In this document: piece by piece, positions 17,247-25,035 of the stretch
How the letters are laid out: the number at the start of each line of letters is the position of its first letter
Position numbering within the stretch: position 1 is the first letter of the stretch
Assembly: GCA_018433675.1 (NCBI GenBank)
Contig: JAHDQS010000001.1
Coordinates: 168,232-232,231, forward strand
Reading direction: 5' to 3'
Length of the DNA stretch: 64,000 bases
From: Clostridia bacterium
GTDB lineage: Bacteria; Bacillota; Peptococcia; DRI-13; SM3-B62
Translations under genes and position numbers: made by a program
Notes under the pieces: model-generated
Seen by the model: the letters and a program-made list of their open reading frames with translations, nothing else
Told to the model about the DNA's origin: nothing
Databases searched by the model: none

Positions 17247-17264
17247 TTGGCATAGTAATTGCAT
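17247..17264 (+). promoter_or_regulatory. Sigma-54 (-24/-12) promoter of the DASS transporter
   Basis: TTGGCATAGTAATTGCAT matches TGGCAC-N5-TTGCA with GG (17249-17250) and GC (17261-17262) separated by exactly ten bases. Expected start is near 17273. Confidence 0.8.
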
Positions 17265-17419
17265 AATAATATTCGTACGGAATGCAGGCTTTTCAGAAGC
17301 GGACCAAAAAGCTGAACCTGTGGTTGAGGGGGTGAAAAAGACGCTAATTATCGCTTTTAGAAGCAAATGATGTTGTTTAAAGAGAGTATAAAATTACTTT
17401 ACAAAGAATGGGTGAAAAA

Positions 17420-18808
17420 ATGAGCAAAAAAAGAATGAGTGGAGTTATAGGTGCTGCAATAGTTTTGGCGATTCTTTCCTTTTTAACCCCTCCGGAGGGA
17501 ATGTCGGTAGCAGGAATGAACACGGTAGGATTGCTTCTTATGGCACTGGTCCTCTGGGTTACGGAGGCGATCCCTCTATCTATTACAGCATTAGCCTTGA
17601 TTGCATTTCAGCCGATATACGGTGTTGCAACATCCGGTGTAGCATTTACTAATTTTATCAATTCGGTGTTTTTCTTTGTAATTGCCTCATACGGTATGTC
17701 TGTAGCAATTATGGGTACGACATTTACTAAACGCATAACAAATTGGCTTTTAAAGAAGACAAATGGCGAAGTATTCAAGGTAGTTTTGGCCTTTTCCGCA
17801 TCTGTGGGAGTTTTGTCGGCGTTTATTTCTAACATACCTGCTACTGCAGTTTTAATGGGCTTGGCGTTGGGGATGTTGGAACCGATAGAGGAAGGCCCCA
17901 TGAAAGCTAGAATGAGTAAAACATTAATGATTGCTATTCCTTTTGGGGCAATGATTGGGGGCTTGAGTACTCCAGCCGGAAGCTCTATCAACATTTTGGC
18001 CTTATTCTTATTAGAACAAAATGCAGGCATAACGATTTCATTCTTAGAATGGATGGCTTTTGGAGTTCCCATAGCTGTGCTAACCATTCCCATTAGTTCA
18101 TATGTCTTATTAAAATTGTTCAAACCGGACGCGATTAGTGCAGAGTCCATCAATATTATTCTGGAACGAACCACAGTGAAGGAACCACTGACTGTAAAGG
18201 AAAAGAAACTACTCGTCATATTGGTATTGATATTTTCATTTTGGATTGCGGGGACGTGGGTGCCGGCTTTTGATATCACGATTATAGCACTTGTTGGTTT
18301 GATTGCGATGTTTCTCCCGGGGATAGACGTATTGACCTGGGACGAATTCATAGAGGGTGTTAGCTGGGAGGCAGTGCTAATGGTCGGCGGAGTTTCATCA
18401 ATCGGTGCTGCTGTGTCGGCGACAGGTGTGAGCAGTTGGTTTGTAAGTGGCGTCTTATCAGGATTAGCTGATATGAGCATGGTAACCTTAGTTGTTCTGA
18501 TGGGCATGTTCTTTAATTTTATTCACCTTCTGTTACCTATAGGACCGGCTATTGTGGCTATAGGAGTGGTTCCATTGATTGTCTTGGCAGATACCATGTC
18601 GATCAGTCCGGTTATATTTATTATCACGTTGACTTTTATGTCCGGTCTTTGTATGCTTTTGCCTTTAGATGCGGTTCCTCTTATTACCTATACAAAGAAG
18701 CATTACACAATGATGGATATGTTTAAGTCGGGTCTGATTGTTAGTACCGTTGTAGTTGTGTTGCTGGCTATTTGGGGGCCTTTAGTAGGCAGCTGGATGG
18801 GTTATTAA
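17420..18808 (+). CDS. DASS (SLC13) family sodium-coupled di/tricarboxylate transporter
   Basis: The protein of about 462 residues has 11-12 membrane helices and the family motifs MALVLWVTEAIPLSITAL near the N-terminus, FGAMIGGLSTPAGSSIN (the first SNT-type sodium/substrate motif) and LPIGPAIVAIG near the C-terminus. It probably imports a dicarboxylate or related acid with sodium. The ATG at 17420 has GGGTG upstream; a start at 17408 lacks a ribosome site. It faces the activator gene and has a sigma-54 promoter. Two terminators follow. The true substrate is unknown but is probably what the island degrades. Confidence 0.88.
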   Translation: MSKKRMSGVIGAAIVLAILSFLTPPEGMSVAGMNTVGLLLMALVLWVTEAIPLSITALALIAFQPIYGVATSGVAFTNFINSVFFFVIASYGMSVAIMGTTFTKRITNWLLKKTNGEVFKVVLAFSASVGVLSAFISNIPATAVLMGLALGMLEPIEEGPMKARMSKTLMIAIPFGAMIGGLSTPAGSSINILALFLLEQNAGITISFLEWMAFGVPIAVLTIPISSYVLLKLFKPDAISAESINIILERTTVKEPLTVKEKKLLVILVLIFSFWIAGTWVPAFDITIIALVGLIAMFLPGIDVLTWDEFIEGVSWEAVLMVGGVSSIGAAVSATGVSSWFVSGVLSGLADMSMVTLVVLMGMFFNFIHLLLPIGPAIVAIGVVPLIVLADTMSISPVIFIITLTFMSGLCMLLPLDAVPLITYTKKHYTMMDMFKSGLIVSTVVVVLLAIWGPLVGSWMGY

Positions 18809-18830
18809 ACAAGCTTTTGCCTCCCTTGAT

Positions 18831-18853
18831 GGGGCATTAATGCCCCAATTTTA
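18831..18853 (+). terminator. Terminator after the DASS transporter
   Basis: GGGGCA-TTAA-TGCCCC followed by AATTTT. Confidence 0.65.
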
Positions 18854-18854
18854 T

Positions 18855-18904
18855 ATATAGAAAAACAGCTGCCGGCGAACAAACCGGCAGCTGTTTTTCT
18901 ATAT
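18855..18904. terminator. Strong bidirectional terminator
   Basis: Perfect arms of 21 bases (18855-18875 and 18884-18904) with core AAAACAGCTGCCGG and an eight-base loop; A-runs and T-runs on the outside serve both the DASS and the convergent CoA-transferase genes. Confidence 0.9.
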
Positions 18905-18918
18905 GGATTTTTGTGGTT

Positions 18919-20490
18919 CTATTCAGAGGATTTTGCTTCGATAAAGGAACGAAGGGCTCCCCAGTTTTCCCGGAAGATTTCGGGAGGCATTGTTTTTAAA
19001 GTGGGGGAGATTCGTGGTTTGAAATCCATTGCAGAAAGTATATCCTTTTCCAAATCTAACCCCGGAGCAATTTCGATTAAAGTCAAGCCTTCCTTTTCCA
19101 AAGAAAAGACAGCCCGCTCTGTGACGTAAATAACAGGCTGGTTATTGGCTTGAGCATATTTGCCGCTGAAAGTTACTTGTTCAACATTATTGACAAATTT
19201 CCTCATGTTGCTTTCTTTGGTGATTTTAATTTCCCCATCTTTGACTTCCAGTTTGGCGCCATTGGTGAAGGTACCGCAGAAAACCACTTTTTTCGCGGTT
19301 TGGGTAATGTTTACGAAACCACCCGTTCCCACAACCTTTGGGCCAAATTTGCTGACATTGATGTTTCCTTCCTTATCAACCTGAGCCAAACCTACAAAGG
19401 ATGCATCAAGGCCTCCACCATCATAAAAATCGAATTGTGTCTCGTGGGCGATTAAGGCCTCGGGATTATAGGCTGCTGCGAAATCCGGACCACTGGCCGG
19501 TACTCCGCCATAAGTCCCCAGCTCTGTTGTCAGTGTAATAAGGTCGCTGGCTCCCTCTTCAGCGGCTATAAAGGATACGCCTGCGGCTAAACCGATGCCT
19601 AAGTTGATGATGGTGTTAGGAATCAATTCCATAGCTGCCCGGCGGGCGATGACTTTTCGTTCATTAAGCGGCAAGGCAGGGATGCCTTCCAAAGGTATCT
19701 TGATTTCTCCGGAAAATGAGGGGTTATATTGGGTTCCTATGGTTTGCATGTGATTTTCCGGTTCGGCTATCACAATGTAGTCAATCATGTTACCGGGTAC
19801 TTTTACTGTTCTTGGATCAAGAGTATCTGCTCGTGCCAGACGCTCTGCCTGAGCGATTACTATTCCTCCGCAATTCTTGGCGGCTTGTGCCATAGACAAA
19901 GCTTCAAGGACGACAGCTTCTTTTTCCATTGTAAGATTGCCTTTTTCATCGACTGTTGTGCCGCGAATTATCGCAACATCAATAGGAAAGGATTTGTACA
20001 GGAGCCATTCTTCGTTTTCTATCTCAATAACTTTGACTAATTCCTCTTCAGTAAGACTGGTTGCCTTGCCGCCATCTAAACGGGGGTCGACAAAGGTTCC
20101 TATCCCGATTTTAGTAACTACACCCGGCTTTTTTCCGGCAATTTGCCGCCAGAGCTGGGCTAGTACTCCTTGGGGCAATAAATATGCTTGAATCTTGTTT
20201 TCAGTAATTAGTTGGCCTACTTTCAATGCTTGACCGATATGGCCGGCGATCAGTCTTTTCAATAGACCTTCATGAGCAAAATGATTAGTTCCTCTTGTTT
20301 CTCCGCTGCCACACCCACAGCTGTGGGTTGCTGTGATATTTTTGGGATGCCCGCTTTCAAGGAATCTTTTCTCAATAGCTATCGCTACTTCCTCGGGAAA
20401 TCCACACAAACCAGCGGTAGTCCACACGATTGTTGAATTGTCATTGATAAGAGCGGCCGCTTGTTCGGCTGTTACTACTTTGTTAGACAT
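18919..20490 (-). CDS. Family I CoA-transferase (propionate CoA-transferase-like, fused subunits)
   Basis: The 523-residue protein joins the alpha and beta halves of a family I CoA-transferase, as in propionate CoA-transferase. The likely catalytic glutamate is E323 in LTTELGTYGGVPASG, and the glycine-rich GLCGFPEE and GIGLAAGVSF loops are present. It should move CoA from acetyl- or propionyl-CoA to a carboxylic acid, here presumably the island's substrate or an intermediate. The start at 20490 has GGAGG upstream; the open frame extends 34 codons further without support. It has its own sigma-54 promoter and is divergent from the hydroxyacyl-CoA dehydrogenase. Confidence 0.9.
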   Translation of the reverse strand: MSNKVVTAEQAAALINDNSTIVWTTAGLCGFPEEVAIAIEKRFLESGHPKNITATHSCGCGSGETRGTNHFAHEGLLKRLIAGHIGQALKVGQLITENKIQAYLLPQGVLAQLWRQIAGKKPGVVTKIGIGTFVDPRLDGGKATSLTEEELVKVIEIENEEWLLYKSFPIDVAIIRGTTVDEKGNLTMEKEAVVLEALSMAQAAKNCGGIVIAQAERLARADTLDPRTVKVPGNMIDYIVIAEPENHMQTIGTQYNPSFSGEIKIPLEGIPALPLNERKVIARRAAMELIPNTIINLGIGLAAGVSFIAAEEGASDLITLTTELGTYGGVPASGPDFAAAYNPEALIAHETQFDFYDGGGLDASFVGLAQVDKEGNINVSKFGPKVVGTGGFVNITQTAKKVVFCGTFTNGAKLEVKDGEIKITKESNMRKFVNNVEQVTFSGKYAQANNQPVIYVTERAVFSLEKEGLTLIEIAPGLDLEKDILSAMDFKPRISPTLKTMPPEIFRENWGALRSFIEAKSSE

Positions 20491-20588
20491 ACCGTTCCTC
20501 CTAATATTTTCTAGTGGCTTCATCAAGCAAACTACTTCAGGCAAAATCACCCTCATTTCACCGGAAGAGTTACTTATAAGTATAACTA

Positions 20589-20602
20589 GCAAAAATCATA
20601 CC
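20589..20602 (-). promoter_or_regulatory. Sigma-54 (-24/-12) promoter of the CoA-transferase
   Basis: On the minus strand TGGTATGATTTTTGCTA has GG (20602-20601) and GC (20590-20589) ten bases apart. Expected start near 20577, leaving a leader of about 87 bases. Confidence 0.65.
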
Positions 20603-20743
20603 AACATTTATAAGAATGGCCATTTGCGAGGAAATAGAACACAAAAGCCTGATGTAGACAATGTTTGACTGGGGCAAGGGGGCTATTCGGTAACAAAGCC
20701 AAACAGGTTCGTAGCTTTATGGAAGCAAGACAGATACAAATAG

Positions 20744-20759
20744 GTAGCAAAAACGCAAC
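20744..20759. promoter_or_regulatory. Candidate activator (UAS) site B between divergent sigma-54 promoters
   Basis: GTAGCAAAAACGCAAC differs from site A at only two positions and keeps its inverted symmetry. It lies about 65 bases upstream of the plus-strand promoter and about 140 bases from the minus-strand one, suitable for looping to both. Confidence 0.55.
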
Positions 20760-20821
20760 ATCTGTTGACAGGTATAAGAGCGAAAGCGGCTTGGCTGTGG
20801 GGGGAAAGGGACTTTATGGTT

Positions 20822-20838
20822 TTGGCATAGGAATTGCA
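20822..20838 (+). promoter_or_regulatory. Sigma-54 (-24/-12) promoter of the 3-hydroxyacyl-CoA dehydrogenase
   Basis: TTGGCATAGGAATTGCA has GG (20824-20825) and GC (20836-20837) ten bases apart and is nearly identical to the promoter at 17247. Confidence 0.8.
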
Positions 20839-20955
20839 ATATTATATTTTCTGAAAAGAGGAAAGAACGCTTAAATCATTAAAACAAAGGGGGATATGAA
20901 TAGTCAGTTCGGTTGCGTCAAGGAAAAGACATTATACGGAATAGGAGATGGGGAG

Positions 20956-21810
20956 ATGGAAATTAAAACGATTGGGATTGTAGGTTCAGGAGCGATGGGA
21001 ACGGGGATTGCTTATGTCTCTGCCCAAAGTAAATATAATGTAAAAGTATATTGGAGAAGAGAATCAACAAGAGATCAGAGCATTGCAATCATTAATAAAA
21101 CACGTAACAAAGGCGTGGAAAGAGGAAAGATTACTCAAGAGGAGAGCGATGAATTATTCAAGAGGATTGAATTTGTTCATGAACTTGAGAGCTTTGCTGA
21201 TTGCGAATTGGTCATAGAATCTGTTGTCGAAAACCAAGAGATAAAAAATGACATTATGAAAAAACTGGACGCAATACTAGACAAGGATGCCATAATAGCA
21301 ACGAACACGTCATCGTTCTCTATTACTGCCCTGGCAAACGTAACTTCCAGGCCCGGCAAATTTATAGGGATGCACTTCTTTAATCCTGTTTATGCCATGA
21401 GATTGGTTGAAATCATTCGAGGTTTCCATACTTCTGATGAGACTGTCGGAATCATCCAAGGTGTAGTCGAAAGAATGAAGAAAACTTCGATCGTAGTCAA
21501 GCGCGACACTCCGGGTTTTGTCGTAAACCGTTTATTTATGGCTCAAGTAAGAGAAGCCATTAAAATTTTAGAAGAAGGAATTGCCGGCGTCAGAGACATT
21601 GATAAAGGGCTTACACTTGGGTTGAATCATCCTATGGGGCCATTTACCCTTATGGATGCCACGGGAGTAGATATTGCCTACTTTGTACTTTGCCATCTTC
21701 GTGAGGAACTGGGAGATGCTTATATGCCACCACAGTTGCTGAAAAGTATGGTTGAGGCTGGTTGTTTGGGCCAGAAATCCGGGCAAGGGTTTTACGATCA
21801 TTTCGAATAG
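20956..21810 (+). CDS. 3-hydroxyacyl-CoA dehydrogenase (3-hydroxybutyryl-CoA dehydrogenase-like)
   Basis: The 284-residue enzyme has the NAD-binding loop GIVGSGAMGTGIA at the N-terminus and the family catalytic segments TNTSSFSI and GMHFFNPVYAMRLVEII, with the later DTPGFVVNRLF and GLNHPMGPFTLMD. It should interconvert a 3-hydroxyacyl-CoA and a 3-oxoacyl-CoA with NAD(H). ATG 20956 with AGGAGATG upstream fits the family's usual N-terminus; ATG 20896 is an alternative that adds 20 residues. With the thiolase at 31967 it would form the oxidation and cleavage end of a pathway. Confidence 0.9.
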   Translation: MEIKTIGIVGSGAMGTGIAYVSAQSKYNVKVYWRRESTRDQSIAIINKTRNKGVERGKITQEESDELFKRIEFVHELESFADCELVIESVVENQEIKNDIMKKLDAILDKDAIIATNTSSFSITALANVTSRPGKFIGMHFFNPVYAMRLVEIIRGFHTSDETVGIIQGVVERMKKTSIVVKRDTPGFVVNRLFMAQVREAIKILEEGIAGVRDIDKGLTLGLNHPMGPFTLMDATGVDIAYFVLCHLREELGDAYMPPQLLKSMVEAGCLGQKSGQGFYDHFE

Positions 21811-21954
21811 ACACCCAAGCCATAAATTGTTTGTTTACAAACGATGTAAATTACTTTAAGGTGCAGATTAAGATATAATCCGTAGATGTTGATTTTTGAT
21901 ATGTATTCAAAATGATACTATGTATAAAAATTGCTACATTGATAGAAAACAAAT

Positions 21955-21970
21955 GTTGCCTTTTTGAGAA
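21955..21970. promoter_or_regulatory. Weak candidate activator site C
   Basis: GTTGCCTTTTTGAGAA keeps the GTTGC half and the T-run of the reverse-oriented site A/B consensus, but the other half is degenerate; a TTGCTAC half-site lies at about 21931. It is about 110 bases before the promoter at 22079. Confidence 0.3.
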
Positions 21971-22078
21971 TAAGATCAAGCTCGTCTGCTGACGAGAGCT
22001 TTAAACAACTAGCGTAATTACGGTTTTTCTCGGGGCGTGTGTTTTATTACAGAGGGGAAAAAGGGCGGCTTTTTATAT

Positions 22079-22094
22079 TGGCATAAAAATTGCA
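22079..22094 (+). promoter_or_regulatory. Sigma-54 (-24/-12) promoter of the mutase operon
   Basis: TTGGCATAAAAATTGCAC has GG (22080-22081) and GC (22092-22093) ten bases apart. Expected start near 22105, fifty bases before the first gene. It is the main feature of the 344-base gap after the dehydrogenase gene. Confidence 0.8.
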
Positions 22095-22154
22095 CCATAT
22101 AAAGATGAAAGAGCAGCCCTTTAGCATCTTTCTTTATGCAGGAGGAAACAACAA

Positions 22155-23570
22155 ATGGGAATATACTTGCTTGTGGACTTTGGCAGCACTTACACGAAAA
22201 TAATTGCTGTTGATATCGAAAAGGAGATTATTCTGGGCCGAGCCCAGTCACCTACAACAATAAATACCGATATTACTATTGGTTTAGACAAGGCCCTTGC
22301 CGCTTTGGTTAAGAATTGTGGAATTGACACAGACAAGATTCAAGGGAAATATGCCAGTAGCAGTGCAGCCGGTGGATTAAAAATGACAGCGATTGGGCTT
22401 GTGCCGGAATTGACTTTAGAGGCAGCACGCAGGGCTGCGCTGGGGGCAGGCGCAAAGGTTGTTTCCGGTTACGGATTTGAGATTGATGAAGACATTATTG
22501 AAGAGATAGAAGCAGAAAAGTGCGATATCGTTCTTTTATGCGGCGGGACGGACGGCGGAGATAAAAAGGTTATCATTCATAATGCCAAGATGCTTGCGGA
22601 TTCTAAAATCAACTGTCCGATCTTGGTCGCCGGGAATCGCGCTGCCACAAATAAAATCAAAACCATCTTGGAAGAGAAAAACAAGACAGTATATACCGCT
22701 AAAAATGTTTTACCCAGCCTTGATGTCATAGATATCGAACCGGCTCAAGCCTTGATTCGTGAAATATTCATAGATCATATTGTAAAAGCCAAAGGATTGG
22801 GAAAAGCGCAAGCTTCTATAGGGAGAAATATCATGCCTACACCGATGGCCTCACTACAAGCTGCCGCTTTGTTAGCCGATGGGACAGAAGATGAGCCCGG
22901 CATAGGCAGTCTGGTAGTCGTAGAAATAGGCGGAGCCACAACAAACATTCATTCTGTTGCGGACATAACTCCTGTGACACCGCAAACCCTCATTAAAGGG
23001 CTGCCTGAATTACGGGTAAAAAGGACTGTAGAAGGGGATTTGGGCATCAGATATAATGCGCAGACCATATATGATTTGGTCGGTGAGGAGAAGATAAAAG
23101 CAATATTACAATCATTACTGACATCCCAAGCAGGCGGAGAAACAGACATTGAAAAATATGTAAATAACATTGCCAACAATGTTGATTATGTTCCCTCCTG
23201 TGATAACGAGTTCAATCTCGACATTTCGTTAGCTAAGGCAGCCACCGCGATTGCTGTTGAACGACATGCCGGGGTCCTCAAGAAAGAATATTCCATCCAG
23301 GGAGAAACAATGGTGCAATATGGGAAAAACCTTTTGAATACGGAAAATATCATCGGAACCGGTGGAGTGTTCAAATACGGTCTACGGCCGGAACGCATCT
23401 TGCAATCGGCGTTATTCAGCCAGGATAAACCTTGGAATTTAAAACCTCAAAAGCCCCAGGCATACATTGATGACGATTACATGCTTTATGGGATTGGCTT
23501 GCTGGCTAATGATTTTCCTGCTCAAGCTTTAAGGATAGCTAAAAAATACCTAAGACAGACTGCCCTGTAA
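22155..23570 (+). CDS. glmL: GlmL/MutL family accessory protein of glutamate-mutase-type enzymes
   Basis: The 471-residue protein has an actin/Hsp70-like ATPase fold: phosphate-1 loop LLVDFGSTYTKIIAVD at the N-terminus, the adenosine-side VVEIGGATTNIHSV and the C-terminal GTGGVFKYG. MutL proteins always accompany GlmES/OraSE-type mutases and are thought to act in their assembly or reactivation. It is the first gene of the operon and has its own sigma-54 promoter. The 74-base gap to the next gene holds a ribosome site only. Confidence 0.92.
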   Translation: MGIYLLVDFGSTYTKIIAVDIEKEIILGRAQSPTTINTDITIGLDKALAALVKNCGIDTDKIQGKYASSSAAGGLKMTAIGLVPELTLEAARRAALGAGAKVVSGYGFEIDEDIIEEIEAEKCDIVLLCGGTDGGDKKVIIHNAKMLADSKINCPILVAGNRAATNKIKTILEEKNKTVYTAKNVLPSLDVIDIEPAQALIREIFIDHIVKAKGLGKAQASIGRNIMPTPMASLQAAALLADGTEDEPGIGSLVVVEIGGATTNIHSVADITPVTPQTLIKGLPELRVKRTVEGDLGIRYNAQTIYDLVGEEKIKAILQSLLTSQAGGETDIEKYVNNIANNVDYVPSCDNEFNLDISLAKAATAIAVERHAGVLKKEYSIQGETMVQYGKNLLNTENIIGTGGVFKYGLRPERILQSALFSQDKPWNLKPQKPQAYIDDDYMLYGIGLLANDFPAQALRIAKKYLRQTAL

Positions 23571-23644
23571 AACTTCAAACAAAAAAACAATTTAGGATAT
23601 TAAATTAAGAACTAAGCTTTAATGGGAAAAGAAAGGAGACTGTC

Positions 23645-25012
23645 ATGAAAACAGAAGAAAAAATCGTAAAATTTGTTTGCAATACGACGTTTGATGATGT
23701 GCCTGCCAAAACGATGGAAGTAGTAAAGAAACAAGTGCTTACCATTATCGGTACCACAATAGGTGGTAGCAGGTCTGATGGGTGCGAGACCGTGATGGAA
23801 CTGGCCAAAGAACTGGGAGGAAAGGAAGAAGCAACGATCCTGATTTACGGGGGTAAGGTTCCGGCTCGCCAAGCGGCTTTTGTTAATGGGACAATGGCAA
23901 GGGCTCTGGACTTTTGTGATGCTTTGTCACCGGGGCCTCATATTGGGGCGGCAACCATCTCCGGCGCGTTAGCGGCAGCTGAGCTCAAAGGTGGCTGTAG
24001 CGGCAAAGAGTTTATGACAGCCATTGCGGTAGGGGCAGAGGTGGCGATAAGGTTAAACCTCAGTGAAGCTCAATACGATGGTTTTGATCCAACAGGAGTT
24101 ATAGTTGTTTTTGCTTCGACGGCCGCAGCAGCAAAGATACTTGGCCTTTCCGAAGAAGAGACCTGGAACGCCCTAGCGCTTGCTTTCAATAAATGCGGAG
24201 GAAGCTTCCAAAGCCATGTGGACGGTTCTTTAGGAGTAAGGATAAATGAGGGTTGGATTGCAGAAACCGGCATCACATGTGCAAGAATGGCCAGCCGTGG
24301 CATTACCGGACCTAGAAACTTCTTGGAAGGTGTTTATGGATATTTCCATCTCTTTGGCCGGGATCAGATGTCGGGAGAAAAGGTTACCGCAGGACTGGGC
24401 ACAGAATATAACCTGGGCGAAATCGTATTCAAGCTGTTTCCCAGTTGTGCCTTGACCCAGGGAAGTACAGAAAAGATTTTAGAGCTAATGGAAGAAAAAG
24501 ATTTCGGAGCCGACGATGTAGAGCTTGTCTCCATTACAGTTCCGCCCTATACCTATAAATTGGTGGGGCATCCTTTTGAGGTGGGAAGCAATCCAAAAGT
24601 AAATGCCCAATTCAGTATTCGTTACTGTGTGGCCAATGCGCTGGTAAGAAAGGCTTCATTACTGGCTCATTTTGAGGACGAGACTATCAAAAATCCCGAG
24701 GTTTTGGCTCTGGCTAAGAAGGTTGAAGTTATATCGGATGTTGCCATGGAGGTAAGAGGACACACCCCCCTGGATATGAGAGTGGTCTTGAAAGACGGGA
24801 ATGAATACATCAAAAAGCTTGATATCGCTCCGGGTTTCCCCGGCAGGCCTCTGACTGATGAACAGCATAAGATGCGTTTTCTGAACTGTGTCGATTTCTC
24901 GGGCCGGGACATTACTCAGGAAAAGGTAGAAGATATCATAACCACAGTTAATCAACTGGAAACCATGAATGATGTGCGGGAGCTAGTCAAGATGCTCACT
25001 GAAGATATCTAA
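23645..25012 (+). CDS. MmgE/PrpD family protein (2-methylcitrate dehydratase / aconitate decarboxylase superfamily)
   Basis: The 455-residue protein shows the MmgE/PrpD pattern: an all-helical N-terminal domain with VNGTMARALDFCDALSPGPHIGAA, then KLFPSCALTQGSTEKILEL and a C-terminal lid domain. Members dehydrate, decarboxylate or epimerise branched di- and tricarboxylic acids. Here it sits between the mutase chaperone and the mutase E subunit. The acid it handles is therefore probably a substrate or product of the mutase. The exact reaction cannot be read from the sequence. Ribosome site GAAAGGAG. Confidence 0.88.
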   Translation: MKTEEKIVKFVCNTTFDDVPAKTMEVVKKQVLTIIGTTIGGSRSDGCETVMELAKELGGKEEATILIYGGKVPARQAAFVNGTMARALDFCDALSPGPHIGAATISGALAAAELKGGCSGKEFMTAIAVGAEVAIRLNLSEAQYDGFDPTGVIVVFASTAAAAKILGLSEEETWNALALAFNKCGGSFQSHVDGSLGVRINEGWIAETGITCARMASRGITGPRNFLEGVYGYFHLFGRDQMSGEKVTAGLGTEYNLGEIVFKLFPSCALTQGSTEKILELMEEKDFGADDVELVSITVPPYTYKLVGHPFEVGSNPKVNAQFSIRYCVANALVRKASLLAHFEDETIKNPEVLALAKKVEVISDVAMEVRGHTPLDMRVVLKDGNEYIKKLDIAPGFPGRPLTDEQHKMRFLNCVDFSGRDITQEKVEDIITTVNQLETMNDVRELVKMLTEDI

Positions 25013-25035
25013 ACAAGAGAAAGAGAGGAAACACG

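Noticed and set aside
17333-17371. A 12-codon leader peptide (GTG start with GAGGGG upstream) in the DASS transporter leader
   Set aside because: Too short to support; no regulatory codons or attenuator hairpin follow.
17608-18507. 299-codon minus-strand open frame in the DASS gene
   Set aside because: Antisense shadow of a membrane protein gene, rich in Thr/Ile/Ala from reversed hydrophobic codons.
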